From assembly GCA_030432175.1 (NCBI GenBank), contig JAUIHU010000109.1:1-10387 (forward strand): a DNA stretch of 10,387 nt, given 5' to 3'. Made by a program: the position numbers and the translations under genes. The notes under the pieces were generated by a model. It made no database searches. It saw nothing but the letters and a program-made list of their open reading frames with translations, and had not been told where the DNA came from. Shown one piece after another: positions 1 to 6,992 of the stretch. Source of the DNA: Verrucomicrobiia bacterium. GTDB taxonomy: Bacteria; Verrucomicrobiota; Verrucomicrobiia; Limisphaerales; JAUIHU01. The first letter of the stretch is position 1. Each line of letters begins with the position of its first letter.

Positions 1-217
1 CGGCGAATGGTTTGATTACTTCATCAAGGTTGAAGGCAAACGTGTTTGGATCAAGATCAATGGCGAATTGATCACTGACTTCACCGAAGCTGAGAATCCA
101 GATCATTTGAAGCAATATCCTGGACGTTACTTCTCCAGCGGCACGTTTGCCCTGCAGGCTCATGATCCAAACAGCGTGGTTTATTACAAGGACTTGCAGG
201 TTCGTGTGATGCCTTGA
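1..217 (+). CDS. 3' end of a DUF1080 / 3-keto-disaccharide hydrolase domain protein (partial)
   Basis: The frame is open from the left edge (first full codon at base 2) to a TGA at 215-217, giving 71 residues. The visible tail contains a W-I-K-I-N-G-E-L strand, then FTE, then an SSGTFALQAHDPNSVVYYKD segment before a short strand ending in VMP. This matches the C-terminus of the DUF1080 family (PF06439), a concanavalin-like beta-sandwich now linked to 3-keto-glycoside hydrolases and lyases. In that family an 'ALQAHDPGSxVxYRNI'-type strand closes the domain. Many members are exported and many occur in Verrucomicrobiota and Planctomycetes. The N-terminus, any signal peptide and the catalytic residues lie outside the window, so substrate cannot be stated. 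The family call rests on motif recall from a short fragment. Confidence 0.75.
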   Translation, partial: GEWFDYFIKVEGKRVWIKINGELITDFTEAENPDHLKQYPGRYFSSGTFALQAHDPNSVVYYKDLQVRVMP

Positions 218-252
218 GCTGCTGGTTTATTGGATTGCGCTCATCAATCTCG

Positions 253-303
253 ACCTGAACCTCCGGGTCAGGTAGCTGGCGAAGTATCTTTTTCAGCTGC
301 CTG
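253..303 (+). repeat. Two overlapping, mutually exclusive stem-loops in the 3' untranslated region
   Basis: Hairpin 1 pairs ACCTGA (253-258) with TCAGGT (268-273). With A259 bulged, two further G-C pairs close a TCCG loop, which fits the UNCG tetraloop class. Hairpin 2 pairs 269-278 (CAGGTAGCTG) with 294-303 (CAGCTGCCTG): ten pairs including one G-U wobble, around a 15-nt loop. The arms share 268-273, so only one can form at a time. The region lies between a stop codon and a terminator, so it may simply be a structured 3' end. Confidence 0.45.
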
Positions 304-341
304 AGAAGATTTGCTAATTTTGAAATAGAAATCAAAGACAG

Positions 342-374
342 AGGCGGACCCGAAAGAGTCCGCCTTCATTTTTC
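342..374 (+). terminator. Rho-independent terminator after the DUF1080 gene
   Basis: A perfect 8-bp GC-rich stem, AGGCGGAC (342-349) with GTCCGCCT (358-365), encloses an 8-nt loop. It is followed by the T-rich run TCATTTTTC. It lies 125 nt after the DUF1080 stop codon and 150 nt before the FIST gene, so it probably ends the first unit and isolates the second. Confidence 0.8.
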
Positions 375-525
375 ATTTATTTCTAAATTGAGTTTTATCA
401 ATAGATTTTGAGGCAAAAAGAAAGTGTTTGCACGCCTTGCTGGTTTGAAAAGGTCAATTGTTTTGGCTAAAGAACTGAGCCGTTTATTGCGGATTGGAAG
501 GATCCCGTTTAACTGTTAGGACTAT
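366..525 (+). other. AT-rich intergenic stretch upstream of the FIST gene, presumed promoter region
   Basis: Together with the terminator and stem-loops, this completes a 308-nt gene-free gap (218-525). No small gene was supported here. One weak sigma70-like pair is TTGAAA (445-450) and TAAAGA (468-473) with a 17-nt spacer; the -10 match is poor. A promoter is expected because a terminator precedes and the next gene starts at 526. An AGGA at 518-521 lies only 4 nt before the ATG. Confidence 0.3.
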
Positions 526-1725
526 ATGAAGCGGACTCAACACGCCGTAGTGGATGATTGGCAGGGACAGTTTGATGAATCCGCCATTCGGGAATGGGCC
601 ATAGGGGTCAGGGAACAGTTGGAGGCTGAATCAGTTTCCATGGGAATTATTTTCATGACGCCGCACTTTTTTGATCAGGCGGCTGAGATCCTGGAAATTG
701 TCCGAGTTAATGCGAAAATTCCGTTACTGGTAGGGTGTTCTACAGTGAGTTTGGTCGTGGGCGCTTACGAGAAGGAAAATGTTCAGGGAATCTCACTTGC
801 CTTGTTTAATTTCCCTTCATCAGCCAGCCTGAAAGCCTTTCATTACCGGCAGCACCATGTGGAATTGAATGGAGGGCCACACCCGTGGATCGAACGGTCG
901 GGAGTGGATCCTTCCGAGACTGGGGGGTGGATTACATTTGCGGATCCGTTTAATATTGACGTCGAAGCCTGGTTGAAAGACTGGAATGAAGCCTATCCAG
1001 GAACCCCATTAATGGGAGGCCTGGCCGCTGGTTTTTTTCCTGAACATCGTTCTCAGGTTTATTTCAACGGAGAGGTGTTTGAGGAAGGTGGAGTCGCAGT
1101 TTCACTGGGGGGTGGAATTCGGATCCAGGGATTGGTTTCGCAAGGTTGTACCCCCATAGGACATCCATGGTTGGTAACTCGTACTGAGCGAAACTTGATT
1201 GTGGAAATCTCGGGAAGGCCGGCATGCGAAGCATTGGTTGAAACGATTGACCGACTTTCCGAAATGGATCGAGAGAAGTTAAAGGGGAATCTCTTTATCG
1301 GCATGGTTGTGGATGAGTATCTGGAAGAATTTCGACGTGGAGATTTTTTAATAAGAAATCTGATAGGAGTGGATCAGCAGTCTGGCAGGATCGCTGTAGG
1401 AGCGTTGCCCAGAGTAGGGCAGACCATTCAATTTCAGCGCCGTGATTGTGAAACTGCCAGGGATGATCTGCTGTTATCATTGAATCATGTACGCAAACTG
1501 ATTGGAGATACGCCCGTGTATGGCGGGTGTCTGGCGACCTGTAATGGGCGCGGATCCCATCTGTTTCGGATGCCTCATCATGATGCCAGGGAGATTTGCA
1601 GTCGCATGGATAATATCCCGGCTTTGACTGGTTTTTTCTGTAATGGCGAGTTTGGTCCGGTGGGACCTAAGAATTTTCTTCATGGATACACGGCTTCATT
1701 AGCCTTGTTTGTCGGAGAAGATTAG
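526..1725 (+). CDS. FIST domain protein (FIST N + FIST C), stand-alone ligand-sensing module
   Basis: This is a 399-aa protein made of FIST_N (PF08495, about residues 35-235) and FIST_C (PF10442, about 240-390). Visible hallmarks are VGCST (69-73), the MGGLAAG loop (163-169), GGVAVSLGGGIRIQGLVSQG (188-207), then IEVSG-like VEISGRPA (226-233). The C-terminal signature is GFFCNGEFGPVG (369-380) followed by NFLHGYTASLALF (383-395). FIST domains are proposed small-ligand (amino-acid-like) sensors and are often fused to signalling outputs. Here there is no kinase, GGDEF or receptor domain, no signal peptide and no membrane segment, so it is predicted cytosolic with its output partner in trans. The ATG has a short-spaced AGGA (518-521). 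trmB follows 37 nt downstream and may be co-transcribed. Confidence 0.9.
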   Translation: MKRTQHAVVDDWQGQFDESAIREWAIGVREQLEAESVSMGIIFMTPHFFDQAAEILEIVRVNAKIPLLVGCSTVSLVVGAYEKENVQGISLALFNFPSSASLKAFHYRQHHVELNGGPHPWIERSGVDPSETGGWITFADPFNIDVEAWLKDWNEAYPGTPLMGGLAAGFFPEHRSQVYFNGEVFEEGGVAVSLGGGIRIQGLVSQGCTPIGHPWLVTRTERNLIVEISGRPACEALVETIDRLSEMDREKLKGNLFIGMVVDEYLEEFRRGDFLIRNLIGVDQQSGRIAVGALPRVGQTIQFQRRDCETARDDLLLSLNHVRKLIGDTPVYGGCLATCNGRGSHLFRMPHHDAREICSRMDNIPALTGFFCNGEFGPVGPKNFLHGYTASLALFVGED

Positions 1726-1762
1726 TTAGGTTCGGCGGGATTATTTTTTAACACATTGTCTC

Positions 1763-2398
1763 ATGGGAAGCCTGACAGAATTTGAAGTGGAAAACTGGAA
1801 AGAGGTTCCTTCTCTGATCTATGAACTGGAAACCATTCAGGAACCGGTGGTTTGGGAAAATCTCTTTCCTCACCGACCCGATTTTCCGATTGAGGTGGAA
1901 CTCGGAAGTGGAGACGGAACTTTCTTGATGGATTACGCGCAGTCGAATCCAGACATTAATGTGGTTGGGGTTGAACGTTTGATGGGGCGCGTAACTAAAA
2001 CGGATCGTAAGAGTAGGCGTCGTGGAATCCTAAATCTCCGAATGGTTCGCTTGGAGGCCGCTTACTGGACTCGGTACATGATTCCACCTGAATCGGTTTC
2101 AGCATTTCATATTTACTTTCCTGATCCGTGGCCTAAGCGGAAACATCACAAACGACGCCTCATCTCGCCAGGTTTCCCTGAGATTCTCAGACCAGCTGCG
2201 AAATTGGGTGGGAAGATCTACTTAAGGACGGATCACCGTGATTATTTCCAACAAATGGAGGAAGTCATGAATGATGCGGAGGGCTTTGAGCGATCGGTTA
2301 CTCCGGATGTCATCTCAGAGATTCTGACAGACTTCGAGAGAGATTTTCTGGCTCAGGGAATTGACACCTGTCGCGCTTGTTACCAGAAGACGCATTGA
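1763..2398 (+). CDS. trmB: tRNA (guanine-46-N7)-methyltransferase TrmB
   Basis: This enzyme transfers a methyl group from S-adenosylmethionine to N7 of G46 in the tRNA variable loop. It is a 211-aa, Rossmann-fold class I methyltransferase in the cytosol. The SAM-binding motif I is VELGSGDGTF (45-54), followed by VVGVER (67-72). The family-diagnostic stretch FPDPWPKRKHHKRR is at 119-132, and TDHRDYF at 156-162 precedes the C-terminal T-D-F-E-R-DFLAQG (189-199), equivalent to the usual TxYExxFxxxG. Length is typical. The ATG at 1763 has no good Shine-Dalgarno sequence; a GGCGGGA sits too far upstream (about 1734-1740), so translation may depend on coupling to the FIST gene. The next gene is convergent, 52 nt away. 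Confidence 0.95.
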   Translation: MGSLTEFEVENWKEVPSLIYELETIQEPVVWENLFPHRPDFPIEVELGSGDGTFLMDYAQSNPDINVVGVERLMGRVTKTDRKSRRRGILNLRMVRLEAAYWTRYMIPPESVSAFHIYFPDPWPKRKHHKRRLISPGFPEILRPAAKLGGKIYLRTDHRDYFQQMEEVMNDAEGFERSVTPDVISEILTDFERDFLAQGIDTCRACYQKTH

Positions 2399-2450
2399 TT
2401 CCAGGAGATTTCTCATAAACCTTCCCCAGAACTGTGCAAGTGTCATCATT

Positions 2451-3065
2451 TCACACATCGATGATCGGGCCTTTATTTTCCTGGTCACGATCCGGTTTGT
2501 ATTTGGGTTGAGTTTGCGGCGAAGATGGAGACCCTGAGGCGCTGGTTGGATTGGACCGACGTGAGTTGCCTGACCGAAATCGATTCATGGTGTGGATCAG
2601 GAATTGCGCAGGGTTGAGTGGAGTCGAACCCAGCAGGACCATTAACGCGAAGCCAAACAAAACCAGCATTCCGATAGCAAGCCAACGCGCTATGGAAAAA
2701 AGAAATGCTGCATGAATGGCCGCCAGGAAGTTGTAGCAGCCAACATAGGGAGAAATCTGGCAAATCACAAATAGCGCCAACCCTGTTAAGAGCCAGTTCC
2801 AGGCGGTGATCCCTGCAATCTGTTTTTGGGTCAGAAATCGCTCCAAATGGGGACGCGCAACACCTCTGCAAACATAGAATACCAGAAAAGCAGTAGCGTT
2901 GCCGACGGTCCCTTCAAATGCAACACTGTTCGACCAGAGGTCAATCCAACGAGTCGCAAAAATATAGGATAACAAATCGAAACCAAGAATAAACCATCTG
3001 AAGCGATCGAGGTCCGGATGAGTTTGCTGAGATTCAAATGATTGAAATGTATAACGCAAAGGCAT
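2451..3065 (-). CDS. Multi-pass membrane protein of unknown function with a polar C-terminal tail
   Basis: I do not recognise a family for this 204-aa protein. It has about four to five hydrophobic segments: roughly 23-42, 55-70, 86-104, 107-124 and 128-147. Positive residues cluster in the 71-82 loop (RPHLERFLTQK) and after 160. The last 45 residues (about 160-204) are polar, Ser/Pro/Gln/Lys-rich and probably disordered, ending in an acidic-basic patch and IIDV. The segment WLLTGLALFVICQISPYVG resembles small integral-membrane bundles, with no catalytic motif visible. It is last in a minus-strand cluster, 29 nt after the 572-aa TPR protein, so it is probably co-transcribed and may work with it at the membrane. 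The ATG has only a distant AGGAA (about 15 nt) upstream. Confidence 0.75.
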   Translation of the reverse strand: MPLRYTFQSFESQQTHPDLDRFRWFILGFDLLSYIFATRWIDLWSNSVAFEGTVGNATAFLVFYVCRGVARPHLERFLTQKQIAGITAWNWLLTGLALFVICQISPYVGCYNFLAAIHAAFLFSIARWLAIGMLVLFGFALMVLLGSTPLNPAQFLIHTMNRFRSGNSRRSNPTSASGSPSSPQTQPKYKPDRDQENKGPIIDV

Positions 3066-3094
3066 GTTGATGTGGTTGTTCCTGATTCATTCAG

Positions 3095-4813
3095 TCAGTC
3101 ATTTGAAAATCTGAAACCGAATACTCCAGGAACTGAACTCCAAAGATCAGCGGTGGAATTGATATTCTTAAATTCCCTCAACCTCTCTTTTTTCAGATGT
3201 TTTTCTTTGGAAGCGTAAATTGGATTCTCCAAAGAATCAAACACCGGATCCACAACTTTCTCCATGTTAAGGTTGTTCCTTTTGATCTGGCATTCCTCAA
3301 TTTCCCACTTTTGTTCGAGATCTTTATGAAACCTTATCCTGAGATCCCAGTAATCTTCATTTCCCGCCAAATAATTTTCCAGTGAAGTGATTAACCTCAG
3401 CGCTTGCCGCTTTTGGTGATTCATCCAAAGCCCTCTAAAGACATGCATACCGATTTCCGGAGCACGGTACCGGGCCGATGACGCTTCCCGGTAACATTTC
3501 AATGCTTGAGCATTCTGGTTAGTATTCTGGTTGGCTAACCCTTCGAGATAGGAAGCCAGTCCTGACAGATGTACTCCAAGAGCCCCGCGATTTCTCAACC
3601 TGGCCACTGCAAACTGAAGATGGTTCCAATCTTTTTGCTCAATCAGTAAATCGAGATACGCAATCTCCAAATCAGTATCCGTGAGTTTTTCGGTTCGTTC
3701 CAGCCAGTCTTCAACCAGACGCGTTAACTGCTTCAGCTTTCCCTTGCTCCTGCAAAATTCAGTTAGCAATCGGAGATCTCTCTGGGAAAAAGGGATTGAT
3801 TTTTCAAGCGCTGGCCAGATGAGTTGGTTCCATGACTTGGAGTTGTTTTCAATAGCATGGTTCCACAAATCGATCTGATTTTCTATACACAGCAGTTCTT
3901 TCTGCTCAAGTTCGTCGCAAAGCTGCTTTACTGATCCCATGTCATGCCGAGCAAGGGAAATCAAGAGCTGCAGTCGCAATCTTTCTAACTGGGTAAATAA
4001 ATCATCAACGCCTTGATGCTGAGATGATTCAAACGGAACAATTCCCAGTTCAGGAAGAGGTTCAATGGGCGCGAATCTGTTTGCATTCAGCTGATTCAGA
4101 GCGATTTGAAAATGCATGAATCGATGTTGAAATTCAGGGGATGGTGGCGCTTTCAGTGACTGAATTCCGGATTGAATATTTCTCCAGGCAACAGTCAATC
4201 CGTTCCAGTCTCCTGACCATAGACAGCATTGAGCCAGACGCCATTCCATAGAGAGACTTGAATGGTTGTTCGACTTCAATATGTGGATCCAGCGTTTACA
4301 GGTCTGATAATCGGAGAATGCAATCAACGCATCCTGCGCAGCGCCAAGCAACAATTCTGAAGCTCCTGATTCTCTTTCCATCCATTGTGAACAAACTCCT
4401 TTTAACCTCAGATAATTCTGCCGAGTTAAAGGTGGAAAAGCCAATGAACGCACCCAACCTGCAAGAATCGCAGAGTCGGCTGGATTGAGTGTTATGGCCC
4501 TTTCCCAATGGAAGTTTGCCGTCCCCCAATCCTGTTCCTTCTCAGCTTCCAGAGCTTTCTGCTGGAGTTTTCGACCTTCCAGTAAATCCATTGGGCTTTT
4601 ACGGACTTGGAGTCTCGAATCCATGGCCAGGTTTGCCGAAATCCAGGGGATCCAGCAAAGGAGTGTCAGAATCACCAGCAGGGTCGAGATTAATACTGCG
4701 ATATGAAACCACTTCAATTGTAGAACTATCTGATGCGTTAGTGATCGCAACTTTTTCAAACCATAGTTCAGCGCTCGGGACAAATGAGTCCCGCCAGGAA
4801 TTTGATACGACAT
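3095..4813 (-). CDS. Membrane-anchored TPR-like protein (572 aa), probable paralogue of its upstream neighbour
   Basis: The start was set at the ATG at 4811-4813 because a consensus AGGAGGT (4822-4828) precedes it by 8 nt. A longer GTG-initiated version (4840) would place that ribosome binding site inside the coding region. The 572-aa protein has a basic N-terminus, one hydrophobic segment at about 35-58 (WFHIAVLISTLLVILTLLC core), and a long helical-repeat body. By the positive-inside rule the body should be periplasmic. A TPR-like helix pair is visible at about 91-119 (DWGTANFHWERAITLNPAD). YLEGLA at 422-427 aligns with FYEGLA in the adjacent 633-aa protein. Individual repeats are degenerate, so this is inferred as TPR/solenoid rather than motif-proven. 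The last 50 residues are charged. Partners are unknown; the context suggests an envelope complex with its two neighbours. Confidence 0.82.
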   Translation of the reverse strand: MSYQIPGGTHLSRALNYGLKKLRSLTHQIVLQLKWFHIAVLISTLLVILTLLCWIPWISANLAMDSRLQVRKSPMDLLEGRKLQQKALEAEKEQDWGTANFHWERAITLNPADSAILAGWVRSLAFPPLTRQNYLRLKGVCSQWMERESGASELLLGAAQDALIAFSDYQTCKRWIHILKSNNHSSLSMEWRLAQCCLWSGDWNGLTVAWRNIQSGIQSLKAPPSPEFQHRFMHFQIALNQLNANRFAPIEPLPELGIVPFESSQHQGVDDLFTQLERLRLQLLISLARHDMGSVKQLCDELEQKELLCIENQIDLWNHAIENNSKSWNQLIWPALEKSIPFSQRDLRLLTEFCRSKGKLKQLTRLVEDWLERTEKLTDTDLEIAYLDLLIEQKDWNHLQFAVARLRNRGALGVHLSGLASYLEGLANQNTNQNAQALKCYREASSARYRAPEIGMHVFRGLWMNHQKRQALRLITSLENYLAGNEDYWDLRIRFHKDLEQKWEIEECQIKRNNLNMEKVVDPVFDSLENPIYASKEKHLKKERLREFKNINSTADLWSSVPGVFGFRFSND

Positions 4814-4821
4814 GATTGAAT

Positions 4822-4828
4822 ACCTCCT
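4822..4828 (-). promoter_or_regulatory. Consensus ribosome binding site that fixes the start of the 572-aa TPR gene
   Basis: On the minus strand this reads AGGAGGT, 8 nt before the ATG at 4813. It is the strongest Shine-Dalgarno sequence in the cluster and argues against the upstream in-frame GTG at 4840. Confidence 0.85.
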
Positions 4829-4879
4829 AAATTGAACCACAGATGAGTTCCGCAGTTCTTTAAAAAGCCCCCCTGAACA

Positions 4880-6781
4880 TCATTGATCCAGACTGGCTAA
4901 AAAATCGCGTTGACGAGGGTATAATGAATCCAGGTTAATTTTGGCGGCAATTGTTTGAGCTTCGGCTCTGTTGCCTTCAATCTCATGGATTCTTGCCCAG
5001 GCGTAATTCCAGAAATCCAACTCTAATGCGCCTTTTTTGGTTTCCTGCAAGGGTTCCAATAGCTCGCGAGCGCGTTCGGCATTATCATTCAGCAGATGAG
5101 CCATTGCTGCATTGATTGAAAATGCAGGCGCCGTTGGCATGACCTTGAGCGTTTTTTCAGCCAGTTGAACCGCCAATTCAGGATCTTTCCCGGAACTGAT
5201 CAGCGCTGAAGCCAGGTTGCTGTAATAAACAGGAAAATCCGGGTTGGTATCATATAAATTTTTAGCAGCCTTCAGCGCCTCGTCAGCGTCTTTTCTGGCG
5301 ACGGCAACTTCGAATGAAATCGCCGCGATCAAAGGCAGTTTCCTGTCCACTTCGTCCAACCGTGCAAGACATTGAGAAGCCAGGTCGGGAGCATTACATT
5401 CCAACAGTCCTTCAGCGACATATCTGGTTAAATCGGGGGTTGGATAGTCAAATTCCGCGGCTTCGGTCAGGAGCCGCTCTGTTTTTGATTTCAATCCCGT
5501 TTTAAATTCAGCCAAACCTTCATAAAATTTGCCCAATCCTTTGAGCTTCGATCCCATCGACTGATCAATCTGAAGTTCGGTTCCCAAGGCCTTTAATAAT
5601 GTCCATCGCTGATCAGCTATGAGAAAGTCGGCATGTATCAGCCAGATTCTAGGCTGGCTGCGTTCAAATATTGTGCGGCACTTGTCCAGATATTGGTTCT
5701 GAAGTTGCCTCCAACCTAATCGTTTCAGTACCTGATTGACTCGTAGCGCATCGCTGAACTCCTCTATAGTGTTCTTTTTAATCCAATCCGAAGCAATTTT
5801 TTTGGCGCCCTCCGGATCACGAGCTGCTATTAATGGCCATTCAAAACATTCGTCCACAGGAGAGTTGAGCCCGGCATCTTTCAATCGTGCTTTAGCTCCA
5901 TGATAGTCAGCCTCATGGCTCAGCCAGGAGGATAGCCGCAAAACCAGTTTATTTGCCGTCAGTTGTAACTGATCTGAAGGAACGAATTCATTGCTGTCAG
6001 ACAGCTCAGTCTGGCTCTGATTTAATAATTCCGAGTAGGCTGCTTCATCCTTTTGAACCAGGGATTTCCATGCCAGCTGATGTAGGCGTAGATCATCTAT
6101 ATCCAATTCTGAAAACCCGAGTTCTGTAAGCACATTCTTCCTGATAGGAGCAGAAACAGGTTCGCCCAGACAATTCATCCATTCAGTGTTGAACAGTTTC
6201 CATTTTTCCTCCATGAACGCTCTTTTAATGAAGTATTTTTTTACAATAGGGTACTCCTCCGAATCAACGACGCGCCCCAACCGAGCTGCATCCTCAGCTC
6301 GCTGGAATTGGTCCATCAAACCAGCGCAGAGTAGAATGTCATTCGGATCTTCCTCAGAAAGTCTGAGAAGCCAAATAACCTGATTATCAATTTTATGGCT
6401 CCAGAAAAGGGTGTCTTGATTGATAGGAGATTTCTTCAATGCTGATAAATACTCCCTGTAAAGTTCGGTATTGCCCGGGTCATTCGATATTGCCAACCGG
6501 TAAGCGAAAAAACTTTGTTCAAAATCTTTGGCTTGAATGTTTTGACGGGCAGTGCGAGTTAGCGCTTTGGATTGGATGAGATCCAGCAAACGCACTTTGA
6601 CTGTGGGTTGGAAATCAGCTGGAGTCGATCTGATCATTGGCAGCAACAAGACGACAAATCCAAGGCAGATGCCGAGAAAAAGTATCAACGCCAAACGAAC
6701 CCAGCGATCATTCAGCGCCATGTGCAATAGTGGATAATTAAAAAGCCGTCGTGACCAGGTGGTTTTGAAAGAGTCCATCAT
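4880..6781 (-). CDS. Membrane-anchored TPR-repeat protein (633 aa), first gene of the minus-strand cluster
   Basis: This 633-aa protein has a basic N-terminus with a single hydrophobic segment at about 29-50 (LALILFLGICLGFVVLLLPMI core), followed by a large predicted periplasmic alpha-solenoid. Recognisable TPR-like pairs are at about 83-115 (KDFEQSFFAYRLAISNDPGN), 495-530 (KDADEALKAAKNLYDTNPDF) and 533-575 (PELAVQLAEKTLKVMPTAPA). The ends of the solenoid look regular and the middle is diverged. TPR proteins are protein-binding scaffolds and no enzyme motif is visible. Two adjacent ATGs (6781 and 6778) could both serve. There is no clear Shine-Dalgarno sequence, only purines, whereas a short ORF with a strong one ends 19 nt upstream, so coupling is possible. 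The similar N-terminal architecture and shared FYEGLA/YLEGLA region suggest duplication with the next gene. Confidence 0.85.
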   Translation of the reverse strand: MMDSFKTTWSRRLFNYPLLHMALNDRWVRLALILFLGICLGFVVLLLPMIRSTPADFQPTVKVRLLDLIQSKALTRTARQNIQAKDFEQSFFAYRLAISNDPGNTELYREYLSALKKSPINQDTLFWSHKIDNQVIWLLRLSEEDPNDILLCAGLMDQFQRAEDAARLGRVVDSEEYPIVKKYFIKRAFMEEKWKLFNTEWMNCLGEPVSAPIRKNVLTELGFSELDIDDLRLHQLAWKSLVQKDEAAYSELLNQSQTELSDSNEFVPSDQLQLTANKLVLRLSSWLSHEADYHGAKARLKDAGLNSPVDECFEWPLIAARDPEGAKKIASDWIKKNTIEEFSDALRVNQVLKRLGWRQLQNQYLDKCRTIFERSQPRIWLIHADFLIADQRWTLLKALGTELQIDQSMGSKLKGLGKFYEGLAEFKTGLKSKTERLLTEAAEFDYPTPDLTRYVAEGLLECNAPDLASQCLARLDEVDRKLPLIAAISFEVAVARKDADEALKAAKNLYDTNPDFPVYYSNLASALISSGKDPELAVQLAEKTLKVMPTAPAFSINAAMAHLLNDNAERARELLEPLQETKKGALELDFWNYAWARIHEIEGNRAEAQTIAAKINLDSLYPRQRDFLASLDQ

Positions 6782-6800
6782 TCTAAATCTTCATCAGAGA

Positions 6801-6875
6801 TCAGTGATTCAGCCATGCCAAATTGAGTGCGTTCAGGCCATGAGTAACCGGCATGGAACCAATAATAAACAGCAT
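6801..6875 (-). CDS. Possible 24-aa leader peptide upstream of the TPR cluster
   Basis: An ATG at 6873-6875 is preceded by GGAGG (6881-6885 on the plus strand) with 5-nt spacing, the best ribosome binding site near the start of this cluster. The frame encodes a 24-residue peptide beginning MLFIIGS and ending AWLNH, with TGA at 6801-6803. It ends 19 nt before the 633-aa TPR gene, which lacks a good ribosome binding site. This could be a coupling or attenuation leader. No conservation evidence is available, and an overlapping frame in the same stretch also looks protein-like, so it could be chance. Confidence 0.3.
   Translation of the reverse strand: MLFIIGSMPVTHGLNALNLAWLNH
6813..6856 (-). 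repeat. Inverted repeat inside the leader region
   Basis: CCATGCC (6813-6819) and GGCATGG (6850-6856) are perfect 7-nt inverted arms, 30 nt apart. In the minus-strand transcript they could form a hairpin within the candidate leader ORF. A short stem with a long loop gives only modest support. Confidence 0.3.
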
Positions 6876-6897
6876 GACCACCTCCAACGAAACAGAA

Positions 6898-6920
6898 ATT
6901 GATATGAATGAGATATCAAT
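6898..6920. promoter_or_regulatory. Operator-like interrupted palindrome in the divergent intergenic region
   Basis: ATTGATAT (6898-6905) and ATATCAAT (6913-6920) form a perfect 8-bp inverted repeat with a 7-nt spacer, 23 bp in all. This size and symmetry suit a dimeric helix-turn-helix regulator. It lies 117 nt upstream of the TPR cluster and 73 nt upstream of the cytochrome gene, so it could act on both. Convincing -35/-10 boxes were not found around it, and no regulator gene lies in the window. Confidence 0.45.
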
Positions 6921-6992
6921 GTGATCTGTCCAAACAAATAAGCGCTTTTTCCAGGATAAATCAAGAGGATGGAATGATTTGAAGGAAATCCA

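Noticed and set aside
81..335. 84-codon minus-strand ORF at the left edge
   Set aside because: It is antisense to the DUF1080 tail and runs through the hairpin region. Its LRQL repeats come from the inverted repeats, and it has no ribosome binding site or family resemblance.
2399..2450. Possible bidirectional terminator between convergent trmB and the membrane-protein gene
   Set aside because: Only 3-4 bp imperfect stems and no T-tract were found.
2485..2871. 128-codon minus-strand ORF inside the membrane-protein gene
   Set aside because: It lies in another frame of the same strand as the 204-aa protein, with no ribosome binding site, and lacks the coherent membrane segments of the chosen frame.
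4489..4815. 108-codon plus-strand ORF antisense to the start of the 572-aa TPR gene
   Set aside because: The minus strand has a consensus ribosome binding site and a coherent membrane anchor; the plus frame is compositionally arbitrary.
4814..4840. GTG start at 4840 adding nine residues to the 572-aa TPR protein
   Set aside because: The strong AGGAGGT would then lie inside the coding sequence, and nothing resembling a ribosome binding site precedes the GTG.
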